From NCBI GenBank assembly GCA_028707405.1, contig JAQWBH010000004.1, positions 1-57,947 of the forward strand: a stretch of DNA of 57,947 nt, read 5' to 3'. This document shows positions 25,887-34,682 of the stretch, one piece after another. The position numbers were made by a program, and so were the translations under genes. Numbering within the stretch: position 1 is the first letter of the stretch; each line of letters begins with the position of its first letter. This DNA comes from Parabacteroides sp. (GTDB lineage Bacteria > Bacteroidota > Bacteroidia > Bacteroidales > Tannerellaceae). Below the pieces are notes generated by a model. The model searched no databases. It saw only the letters and a list, made by a program, of their open reading frames with translations, and was not told the origin of the DNA.

Positions 25887-25926
25887 CAGACATGGACTAC
25901 ATATACTGGGTCTGTGTCCATGTCTG
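25887..25926 (-). terminator. Intrinsic terminator of the esterase gene
   Basis: Perfect 11-bp stem (25887-25897 with 25916-25926). On the minus strand it is followed by TTTTATTGATTG. It lies between convergent genes, 57 bp beyond the esterase stop. Confidence 0.75.
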
Positions 25927-25982
25927 AATAATTTGCTCAATATGCAATCGTACTATTGTAGCGTGATCGTATTCTTTATATT

Positions 25983-27251
<1,269 letters not shown>

Positions 27252-27284
27252 TTATACGACCCTGCTTGTCGTATTGAGTTTATG

Positions 27285-27292
27285 CAAAGATA
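27285..27292 (-). promoter_or_regulatory. -7 promoter element of the esterase gene
   Basis: The minus strand reads TATCTTTG. It directly follows the U-tract of the upstream terminator, so its -33 region falls inside the terminator stem. No TTTG is seen there. The leader to the ATG at 27176 is about 105 nt. Confidence 0.6.
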
Positions 27293-27323
27293 AAAAAAGG
27301 ACGTGTAATTAGCACGCCCTTTC
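27292..27323 (-). terminator. Intrinsic terminator of the hexuronate-type transporter gene
   Basis: Stem 27299-27305 with 27313-27319 (one internal mismatch), extended by A/T pairs, and followed on the minus strand by TTTTTTTA. It begins about 10 bp after the transporter stop. Confidence 0.75.
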
Positions 27324-27333
27324 TTTATTTTAT

Positions 27334-28773
27334 TTACTTTAAAACGATAACTTTATAGCGCGGAACTAAAAGTTTCATGATGATCCATCCCAACAGGTAA
27401 GCAAAAGCACAGATGCAGAATATAACGAAGTAGCCTGCCGGTTTGCCAACGAATCCCATAAATGTCATTTGCGTGTGATCGGCATAAACGAACAGGTTCC
27501 CTGCCGTCTTTTGCATGATCATTGAACCTATACCTCCAGCCATGCCGCCGATGCCGGTTATACTTGCGATGGCACATTTAGGGAACATGTCGCCGACAGT
27601 TGAGAAGATATTGGCTGACCATGACTGATGCGCTGCACAGCCAATGCCGATCAAAATTACAGGGAACCAAGGTGAAATGGTTCCTAATGGTTGAGCTAGA
27701 AGGACGCAAAGCGGAAAGAATGCAAAGATGAGCATTGCCTTCATACGTGCAGCATAAGGATTCATTCCGTTACGATTAATAAAGACTGTAGGTAGTTTTC
27801 CTCCATAAATGGAGAGCATCGTAATGGCATACAAAGTGAATATCAAGGCCATGCCCAGCGAATCGGTCGTTTTGATACCAAACTGTGAGTTCAGATATGA
27901 TGGGGTCCAGAAGAGGAAAAACCACCAAACACCATCGGTCATAAATTTTCCGGCAATAAAAGCCCAGGTTTGTTTATACGCGAAGCATTGCCAGAAACCA
28001 ATCTTTTGGTCGTCGCGATCTTGTTGAGCCGCTTCAGCTTCATGTTTATCTTGTCCGATATAATCCAGCTCGGCTTTGTTGACATGTTTGCTCTGACTGG
28101 GCTTTGTATATAAGAATACCCACAATGCCATCCAGATAAAGCCTAAAGCACCGATGGCGATAAATGCCATTTCCCATCCCAGAGATTTTGCTAGCAGCGG
28201 AATAGTCAGTGGAGCGATCAATGCGCCGATAGATGCCCCGGCATTGAAAATGGAGGTAGCGAACGCGCGATCTTTCTTTGGAAAATATTCAGCAGTAACC
28301 TTGATAGCTGCCGGAAAGTTCCCTGCTTCACCGAGTGCTAGAATACATCTGGCAGCAAGGAAGAAATAGGTGCTGACTGTTGCCAGTATAACAACTACAT
28401 CACCTGTCGCCGACATTAATTCGGCTGCACTATGCAACCCTACATAATGTTCGGTGGCAACGCCGCAGAATGCATGTAGACAGGCTCCTATTGACCAAAC
28501 CCCAATCGACCACAGATAGCCTTTCTTTGTGCCCATCCAATCAATGAAGCGCCCTGCAAAAAGCATACACAGTGCATATACAAGTGAGAAGACCGATGTG
28601 ATTGTCCCGTAATGCGATTCATCCCAATGAAATTCGGGCTTTATAAATTCATCCCACGTTAATGACAGAACCTGCCGGTCTAAATAATTGACTGTTGTCG
28701 CGAAAAACAGCATCGCACAGATTGTCCATCTGTATTGAGTCATCTTTTCGCCTGCTTGTTGCAATGTGCTCAT
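27334..28773 (-). CDS. MFS transporter, hexuronate (ExuT-like) / anion:cation symporter family
   Basis: Inner-membrane carrier of 479 residues with about 12 helices. The family signature is NYLDRQVLSL (29-38); GRFIDWMGTKKGY gives the MFS loop 2-3 motif. The central loop (about 226-250) is highly charged. ExuT-type carriers import galacturonate, glucuronate or related sugar acids with protons. This fits import of monomers released by secreted enzymes; the esterase downstream could act on the same pectin- or glucuronoxylan-derived material, but this is only a neighbourhood inference. Confidence 0.88.
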   Translation of the reverse strand: MSTLQQAGEKMTQYRWTICAMLFFATTVNYLDRQVLSLTWDEFIKPEFHWDESHYGTITSVFSLVYALCMLFAGRFIDWMGTKKGYLWSIGVWSIGACLHAFCGVATEHYVGLHSAAELMSATGDVVVILATVSTYFFLAARCILALGEAGNFPAAIKVTAEYFPKKDRAFATSIFNAGASIGALIAPLTIPLLAKSLGWEMAFIAIGALGFIWMALWVFLYTKPSQSKHVNKAELDYIGQDKHEAEAAQQDRDDQKIGFWQCFAYKQTWAFIAGKFMTDGVWWFFLFWTPSYLNSQFGIKTTDSLGMALIFTLYAITMLSIYGGKLPTVFINRNGMNPYAARMKAMLIFAFFPLCVLLAQPLGTISPWFPVILIGIGCAAHQSWSANIFSTVGDMFPKCAIASITGIGGMAGGIGSMIMQKTAGNLFVYADHTQMTFMGFVGKPAGYFVIFCICAFAYLLGWIIMKLLVPRYKVIVLK

Positions 28774-28808
28774 GATACTTCTATTCTTTTATCTTTGCTT
28801 ATTTGTTG

Positions 28809-28839
28809 CAAAGATAAATTGTTTTTTTAGAGTTGCAAC
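28809..28839 (-). promoter_or_regulatory. Promoter of the hexuronate-type transporter gene
   Basis: The minus strand has a GTTG -33 box (28839-28836), 19-nt spacing, and TATCTTTG (28816-28809). It lies 36 bp before the ATG. Confidence 0.7.
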
Positions 28840-28860
28840 ACAAATATGTGTGCGATTACA

Positions 28861-30126
28861 CTATTTTTCTAATTCGGCTCTGTAAAAAGCTTCAACGTCG
28901 TTCCAATGATAATAAGGAGCGCAATTGGTTTTTACAGGGATTGAAGTCTCATGTTCATTAAGAAGAAACTTAACCAGAATATCCTGACTGTTTGCTTTCT
29001 TATAAAAGATGAGTTGAATATTCCCGCCCATCGGAATGATTTTGAAGTTCGTCCAATATTTATAAAGGTTATCCAGATCTTCGGGGACGTTGTCGCAGTC
29101 TTTTAGATGCAGAATGTAAGCCAAAGGGGAAACCACACTGTCATGTCCAAAGCGTAGCGTAACGGCATTTCTTCCTTCACGAATAATCTGGTCGGCTGTG
29201 TCGAGTATATTGCGTAACAGATTGTAATGAGCTTTATATCTTGGCGTCGATGACTTGAAGAATCCATTGCCAAAACACCAGCCGGCATTGTCGCATTGCC
29301 AAATATCGAACAGTTCTTCTTTGGTAAACAGATCATAGAATGACAGATTAAGCTCCGGCTGACACTGCATATCTTCGGCAATATTGAAAAGATCGCTCAT
29401 CATCTTGTTTTGGTCTATCTCTTTCTCCACGAAATTCTTGTCGGAGAATAACAAGCCCATTAACCGCGCGGGATGATACATTTTCTGGCGGAAGTCGTGT
29501 AGTTGGTTGCGCATGATTGTGTCCGATTCAACTTTTGGAATACTATCGTCGTCATTGGCAATATACCACATATCGCGTTTGCTCGAGTCCATTGAAATTT
29601 GTAGTTTCGGATTAAGTGCGCGCAGTTGCTGGCAGAAGTACGACATGCTTAACGAGCAACGCATAACATAGGATGCATGTGCATCCACCTTGATAGGTTG
29701 CGAGAGTACTTCGGGGAAATTCTGATACATCCTTTGTGCGATGGCCTGATGCTGTCGTCCGCCCAGCTTCGATAAGTCGCCTCCTCGGTTATAGGCATCC
29801 TGATAAGCAACGTTCAGTTTTTTTAATGTCTCTTTACCTGTAGTTGTCAGAGTATTTTTTTTCTCAGCCAGGTTCATTTTTTCGAGGACATAATCGAAAG
29901 GGCGGTTGGATACCATGTATCTGGATCCATGTCTCCCATAATGACTGATATAAAATGGTTTATATCCTTTGGGTGCAGGCGTTAGTTTTTGTGTCGGCGT
30001 TGGATAGCTGTAATAGGTTCCACCTGCTTGAAGGATGTTTGCCATCACTTCTTCTTTTGTCGTTTGTGCCTGTAATACTACTACAAACGGGGCAAACAAC
30101 AATACAATACATGTTTTAAGTTTCAT
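28861..30126 (-). CDS. Exported histidine-type (acid) phosphatase
   Basis: Histidine-acid-phosphatase superfamily, branch 2, 421 residues with a signal peptide ending near residue 20 (VVLQAQ). The phosphate pocket RHGSRY is at 65-70 (H66 forms the phosphohistidine), and the proton-donor motif H328-D329 (FGHDSV) is present. Gut Bacteroides have related exported enzymes that dephosphorylate phytate (MINPP type), but those carry HAE in place of HD, so this one may be a glucose-1-phosphatase/AppA-like or general phosphatase. It starts 117 bp after the GH29-like gene and may be co-transcribed with it. Confidence 0.87.
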   Translation of the reverse strand: MKLKTCIVLLFAPFVVVLQAQTTKEEVMANILQAGGTYYSYPTPTQKLTPAPKGYKPFYISHYGRHGSRYMVSNRPFDYVLEKMNLAEKKNTLTTTGKETLKKLNVAYQDAYNRGGDLSKLGGRQHQAIAQRMYQNFPEVLSQPIKVDAHASYVMRCSLSMSYFCQQLRALNPKLQISMDSSKRDMWYIANDDDSIPKVESDTIMRNQLHDFRQKMYHPARLMGLLFSDKNFVEKEIDQNKMMSDLFNIAEDMQCQPELNLSFYDLFTKEELFDIWQCDNAGWCFGNGFFKSSTPRYKAHYNLLRNILDTADQIIREGRNAVTLRFGHDSVVSPLAYILHLKDCDNVPEDLDNLYKYWTNFKIIPMGGNIQLIFYKKANSQDILVKFLLNEHETSIPVKTNCAPYYHWNDVEAFYRAELEK

Positions 30127-30243
30127 ATAAAGATATTTTTATGATAGGTTTACTTTTTGCTCTGTAAAACGAGTGTTTTAATCTTAGATTCAGTACTGAG
30201 AGGTTGTATTTTGCCGGGAGTAAGCCATATCTATTTTGCGATC

Positions 30244-31248
30244 TTACTGTCCGATCATTTCTATGATATGTCGCATTTGTTCGATTTGGCTTTTCTCTAT
30301 CAGTCCTACTGGTCCTTTTTCCGGATCGTAGTTCACGCCCATATCTATTGAGACGACACCTCCTTTTGAAGTGAATCCTTTGATCCATGTGATCCAGTCG
30401 TTATCTTCAAATCGTAGATTATGTCTTCCCCAGGTGTCACCCATATAAGTTAAGATGTGCGCCTGAGAACCTTTTATCCAACGGTCGGATATTTTCTCTG
30501 TCAGCGGGTCATTGATCTCTCCTGCCGTATAATCTTCGGCAGAGGTCGCTCTTTTCAGACTCACACCGGGATTGAAAGTGACAATGGAATTTTTGTTCCC
30601 CGCTTTAGCTGCTTTGGCATACAATATTGCAATGTCTGCATCGAAACGACACCATTGATATCCGCCGTCGAACCACCATCCTGAAACCAGTTTTCCGTAG
30701 TGTTTTGACCAGTATGCAATCACTTTAGCCCAGTTTTTTGTTCCCTGTTGCGTCATTTCACGGTCTTTATTGATGGGTTCAGCTGGGAACCCCATGTTTT
30801 TGATTGCCTTTAAATCCTGATCTGGCGTCTGGCACGGAAGATACAACATGAAGCGGATGCCTTTTTTCTTTAAGGCTTTGCCCAGTTCCATTGGAATATC
30901 CCGCTTGGAGCAACGTTCGCCGGCTTTGTATCCGGCAAGCTTGTCGTAAACAGGATTCGGGGCGTTATAGTATCCACTGTTTTGTCCTAATGTAAATATG
31001 AAATAGCCGACTTTCGCATTGCTTAGTTGTTCAACGAGTCCTTCTACATCAAATTGATTAATTGTATTGAAGTTGTTTTTATCACAAAGAAAGTGTGTGA
31101 ATGCACCTATTTTTGCTTTTGAGAACCATTCGGTAGCCGGATTTTTCCACGTACTGTTTTGTGGTGAAAAAGAGTTGCCAATTTCAGCATACAGATATAG
31201 CGATGAAAGCAACAAGCAGATTAGTATGAATGATATTTTTTGTTTCAA
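30244..31248 (-). CDS. Small exported GH29-like (alpha-fucosidase-like) protein
   Basis: Protein of 334 residues with a signal peptide (about 1-21). The TIM-barrel pattern resembles GH29: WFSKAKIGAFTHF (41-53) corresponds to the RFGMFIHWG region, and VSGWWFDGG (188-196) to the strand bearing the nucleophile, with D194. Compared with the fucosidase at 22284 it lacks the C-terminal beta-sandwich and the KHHEGF histidines; FTLGQNSGYY stands at that place. It may therefore have a different specificity or be inactive. A histidine phosphatase gene follows. Confidence 0.75.
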   Translation of the reverse strand: MKQKISFILICLLLSSLYLYAEIGNSFSPQNSTWKNPATEWFSKAKIGAFTHFLCDKNNFNTINQFDVEGLVEQLSNAKVGYFIFTLGQNSGYYNAPNPVYDKLAGYKAGERCSKRDIPMELGKALKKKGIRFMLYLPCQTPDQDLKAIKNMGFPAEPINKDREMTQQGTKNWAKVIAYWSKHYGKLVSGWWFDGGYQWCRFDADIAILYAKAAKAGNKNSIVTFNPGVSLKRATSAEDYTAGEINDPLTEKISDRWIKGSQAHILTYMGDTWGRHNLRFEDNDWITWIKGFTSKGGVVSIDMGVNYDPEKGPVGLIEKSQIEQMRHIIEMIGQ

Positions 31249-31331
31249 AATATTTTGTATTTATTTTTTCTTAGTGCAATGTTCGTCATTTTTTTTGTCA
31301 TTTACAAGCCCTTCGTTGATAATTATATCTC

Positions 31332-31360
31332 TTTGTATTCAATAAAAATAATTATCTTTG
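31332..31360 (+). promoter_or_regulatory. Upstream promoter candidate for the response-regulator gene
   Basis: TATCTTTG at 31353-31360 with TTTG at 31332-31335; the spacing is 17 nt, two short of the usual 19. It lies 77 bp upstream of a better promoter. If used, the leader would be about 180 nt. Apart from these promoters and the palindrome at 31486-31497, the 296-bp gap 31249-31544 shows no gene. Confidence 0.4.
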
Positions 31361-31413
31361 TTTCAAAAAGCAAGAGAGGCCACACTATGGAAATACAAAA
31401 CAAATGAGTTTGC

Positions 31414-31444
31414 TTTGTACTGTATCTGGTTTGCACTATCTTTG
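31414..31444 (+). promoter_or_regulatory. Main promoter candidate for the response-regulator gene
   Basis: TTTG at 31414-31417, 19-nt spacing, and TATCTTTG at 31437-31444: an ideal Bacteroidetes promoter. The leader to the ATG at 31545 is about 95 nt and contains a 12-bp perfect palindrome (31486-31497). Confidence 0.75.
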
Positions 31445-31544
31445 CTCCAAATAAGTAAAAGTAGGCTGCATTTTGGCATAACTTCCAAGCTAGCTTGAAG
31501 AATCTGCAATTGCTTTTCACTATTTTATGAAATGAATTGAGCAT

Positions 31545-32873
31545 ATGGTATCATTATTAATCATAGATGACGAACCGATTATTCGTAAGTTGCTGTCGCG
31601 TATGATGGAACTGGAAGGTTATGAAGTCTTTCAGGCGGATAGTTGTGCGACGGGTATTAAGCAATTGAAATTGCATCATCCCCAAGTGATCCTATGTGAT
31701 GTCATTCTTCCTGACGGTAACGGAGTGGAACTGATCCCTGAAATGAAAAATCAATTGCCTGATAGCGAAGTGATAATGTTGACTGCTCACGGCAATATTG
31801 CGGATGGAGTACAAGCTATTAAGTATGGGGCATTCGACTATATTATAAAAGGGGACGATAACAATAAAATTATCCCGATCATAAGTCGCGCGGTAGACAA
31901 GGTGCAGCAAGGAAAAAAATTGAAAACAGAAAGGATGACTGCCTATACTTTTGATTCAATCATAGGTAATTCTCCTCTTTTGAAAAAGGCTATTGGATTG
32001 GCACAAAAAGTAGCTTCTACGGATGTGACAGTACTTTTGACGGGTGAGACCGGAACTGGAAAGGAAATATTTGCGCAGGCCATTCATCATGCCGGTCGAA
32101 GAAATCAAAAGAGTTTTGTTGCTATCAATTGTTCGGCTTTTAGTAAAGATCTGTTGGAAAGTGAGTTGTTCGGTCATAAAGCTGGAGCGTTTACAGGGGC
32201 ACTGAAAGAGAAAAAAGGATTGTTTGAGGTAGCTCACGAAGGTACGATCTTTTTAGATGAGATAGGAGAAATGTCATTCGAACTGCAGGCCAAGTTATTA
32301 CGGGTACTTGAAACGGGCGATTTTATGAAAGTTGGTGATACTCAGCCTATTCACACGGATGTACGTATTATTTCAGCTACTAACCGGAATTTGAAAAAAG
32401 AGATTGAAGAAGGTCTTTTCCGTGAAGATCTTTATTATCGGTTATCAGTCTTCCAGATTCAGCTTCCCCCTTTGCGTGAACGTAAGGGGGATGTTCGTCT
32501 TTTGGCCGAGTCTTTTCTGAAGTATTATTCGACAAAACTTGGTAAGACAATTAAGGCTATTAATAATGATTTTCTGTCAGCTTTGGAACGTGCCGAGTGG
32601 AGGGGAAATATCCGGGAATTGAAAAATGTGATGGAGCGGAGTATTATCGTGTGCGATTCGACACTGACTTTGCAGGATCTGCCACTAGAACTGCAATATC
32701 CTGAAAATAATAGAGATAATGATTCTAAATCAGACTTTGATTTGTCTACAATTGAGCGTAAGCATATTGCCAAAGTATTGCAGTATACGCAGGGTAATAA
32801 GACGGAAGCTGCACGACTGTTGAAAATAGGATTGACTACCCTTTATCGGAAAATAGAAGAGTATAATATGTAA
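31545..32873 (+). CDS. Sigma-54-dependent response regulator (NtrC family)
   Basis: Regulator of 442 residues with three domains: receiver (1-120) with phospho-acceptor D52, AAA+ sigma-54 activation domain (about 138-370) with Walker A GETGTGKE (167-174), the sigma-54 contact loop GAFTGA (214-219) and Walker B GTIFLDEIG (233-241), and a Fis-type helix-turn-helix (about 405-440). All residues needed for phosphorylation, ATP hydrolysis and sigma-54 contact are intact. It is followed by trkH and then by a histidine kinase, its likely partner. A sigma-54-like promoter lies directly in front of trkH. Confidence 0.95.
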   Translation: MVSLLIIDDEPIIRKLLSRMMELEGYEVFQADSCATGIKQLKLHHPQVILCDVILPDGNGVELIPEMKNQLPDSEVIMLTAHGNIADGVQAIKYGAFDYIIKGDDNNKIIPIISRAVDKVQQGKKLKTERMTAYTFDSIIGNSPLLKKAIGLAQKVASTDVTVLLTGETGTGKEIFAQAIHHAGRRNQKSFVAINCSAFSKDLLESELFGHKAGAFTGALKEKKGLFEVAHEGTIFLDEIGEMSFELQAKLLRVLETGDFMKVGDTQPIHTDVRIISATNRNLKKEIEEGLFREDLYYRLSVFQIQLPPLRERKGDVRLLAESFLKYYSTKLGKTIKAINNDFLSALERAEWRGNIRELKNVMERSIIVCDSTLTLQDLPLELQYPENNRDNDSKSDFDLSTIERKHIAKVLQYTQGNKTEAARLLKIGLTTLYRKIEEYNM

Positions 32874-32911
32874 CGATTGGCAATCGAAGCTAGTTTTATC
32901 AAAACGGAAGG

Positions 32912-32951
32912 GATACCCTTTCAAAATGGAAGGGTATCTTTGTTGTTTTTC
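32912..32951 (+). terminator. Intrinsic terminator of the response-regulator gene
   Basis: 9-bp stem (32912-32920 with 32930-32938) followed by TTTGTTGTTTTT. It makes trkH a separate transcription unit. Confidence 0.8.
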
Positions 32952-33009
32952 GTGGATATAATAACTGTAATATGCAGTTTAATAAATTCTTATGTTCGCT
33001 TTCTTTCTA

Positions 33010-33026
33010 TTGGCATAGTTTTTGAC
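33010..33026 (+). promoter_or_regulatory. Candidate sigma-54 promoter of trkH
   Basis: The sequence TTGGCATAGTTTTTGAC matches the -24/-12 consensus TGGCACG-N4-TTGCW with correct GG-to-G spacing; -12 has GA in place of GC. Transcription would start near 33036, 34 nt before the ATG. An alternative reading is a relaxed -7 box (TAGTTTTTG, one extra base), but no -33 TTTG accompanies it. The NtrC-type activator encoded next door supports the sigma-54 reading. Confidence 0.55.
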
Positions 33027-33069
33027 TTTTCTATTAGGTGAAGTTTAAACAATAAGGAAGTTCAATAAT

Positions 33070-34572
33070 ATGAATGATTTTGATTTTCTTTCTCCTTCGA
33101 CGAATCAACATAATCAGGGCGTTATAAATTGGAAAGTTATTTTTCGTGTGTTGGCTATCTTGCTTTTTATTGAAGCAGGATTGTTATTGACATGTATCGG
33201 TATTAGTTGGGCTTATGGTGAAAAAGAGACAATCTATTTTTTTTATACTATTTTGATAAATACGGGTGTAGGAGGTATATTATATATGATTGGCAAAAAT
33301 GCTGATCCTACGCTTACACGTCGTGATGCTTATTGTATTGTTTCATTTGCTTGGATCCTGTTTACTTTGTTTGGGATGCTTCCGTTTTGGTTAAGTGGCA
33401 AGATTCCGTCCGTCACAGATGCTTTTTTCGAAACGATGTCAGGTTTTACGACTACAGGTGCCTCTGTGTTGAATAATATCGAATCATTGCCTCACAGTAT
33501 GTTGTTTTGGCGTAGTTTGATACAGTGGATTGGTGGTTTGGGCATCGTTTTCTTTACGATTGCACTTCTTCCTTTTGCTAGTGGAGGCAGTTCAAATCTT
33601 TATTTTGCTGAGGCTACAGGTGTAAAGCATGATAAGATAAAACCCAAAATTAATGTAATGGCCAAATGGATATGGATGGTTTATATTATATTGACTGTTG
33701 CGGAGACTATCTTGCTTATGTTCGGCGGAATGAATTTGTTTGATGCAGTTTGTCATGCTTTTACAACTACTGCTACAGGAGGATTTTCTACCAAGCAGAA
33801 TAGTATATCCTATTGGAAATCACCTTATATCGAGTATGTGGTGTCAATTTTTATGATATTATCGGGGGTAAACTTTTCTCTTTATTTTTTGTGTTTGAAA
33901 GGACATGCTAAGCGATTGTTTAAAGATGACGAGTTTCATTGGTTTCTTAAATCAGTTATAACGTTGACTCTGATAATTACTGTAGCACTTGTTTTTTATA
34001 ATCATTATGATATTGAAAAGGCTTTTCGTAAAGCACTGTTCCAGGTAGCTACTGCACATACTTCCTGCGGTTTTATTACAGACGACTATAATTTGTGGCC
34101 TCCTTTTACCTGGTTATTGCTCATCTATGCAATGATTTCTGGTGGGTGTACAGGCTCTACCAGTGGTGGACTGAAAGATATGCGCGTGATGATTGTGGCT
34201 CAGTGTATTAAAAATCAGTTCAAGCGAGCCTTGCATCCTAAGGCTGTGTTGCCTGTTCGTGTTAATAATGAGCCTATTGATCCGTCAACAGTAACGGCAG
34301 TACATACGTTTGTTATCTTTTATTTGTTATGTGTGTTTGTGGGGTGGCTGTTACTGATGGCTTTTGGTGTTGGATTACCTGAATCGTTGTGCACGGTTGT
34401 ATCAAGTATAGGTAATGTAGGTCCCGGACTGGGTGCTTTTGGACCAATTTATTCGTGGGCGGCTTTGCCTGATGCAGCTAAATGGGTATTATCGTTTCTG
34501 ATGTTTATCGGAAGGTTGGAGTTGTACGGTGTGTTACTTTTGTTTTCACGAGTCTTCTGGACGAATAATTAG
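33070..34572 (+). CDS. trkH: TrkH/KtrB-family potassium uptake channel subunit
   Basis: Inner-membrane cation transporter of 500 residues. The four pore-loop repeats are visible, each around a conserved filter glycine: TMSGFTTTGAS, TTTATGGFSTKQN, TSCGFITDDYN, and SSIGNVGPGLG. Family members move potassium inward together with a cytoplasmic NAD-binding TrkA/KtrA protein, which is not encoded in this window. The gene lies between an NtrC-type regulator and a sensor kinase, an unusual position suggesting dedicated control of potassium uptake. Confidence 0.92.
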   Translation: MNDFDFLSPSTNQHNQGVINWKVIFRVLAILLFIEAGLLLTCIGISWAYGEKETIYFFYTILINTGVGGILYMIGKNADPTLTRRDAYCIVSFAWILFTLFGMLPFWLSGKIPSVTDAFFETMSGFTTTGASVLNNIESLPHSMLFWRSLIQWIGGLGIVFFTIALLPFASGGSSNLYFAEATGVKHDKIKPKINVMAKWIWMVYIILTVAETILLMFGGMNLFDAVCHAFTTTATGGFSTKQNSISYWKSPYIEYVVSIFMILSGVNFSLYFLCLKGHAKRLFKDDEFHWFLKSVITLTLIITVALVFYNHYDIEKAFRKALFQVATAHTSCGFITDDYNLWPPFTWLLLIYAMISGGCTGSTSGGLKDMRVMIVAQCIKNQFKRALHPKAVLPVRVNNEPIDPSTVTAVHTFVIFYLLCVFVGWLLLMAFGVGLPESLCTVVSSIGNVGPGLGAFGPIYSWAALPDAAKWVLSFLMFIGRLELYGVLLLFSRVFWTNN

Positions 34573-34638
34573 TGTATAAGATTCAAGCATTTTCGTATTG
34601 GGATAGCAGAAAATACATCCTCGTTTATGAAAAACGGA

Positions 34639-34646
34639 TAGATTTG
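34639..34646 (+). promoter_or_regulatory. -7 promoter element of the sensor kinase gene
   Basis: TAGATTTG, an exact TAnnTTTG match, 36 bp before the ATG. No clear -33 TTTG. Confidence 0.5.
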
Positions 34647-34682
34647 ATTATCATTGCATAACATTATTAATGTATAAAATAT

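Noticed and set aside
31370-31407. Possible short upstream peptide (ATG at 31387, six codons)
   Set aside because: Too short, no ribosome-binding site, and it lies upstream of the better promoter at 31414-31444.
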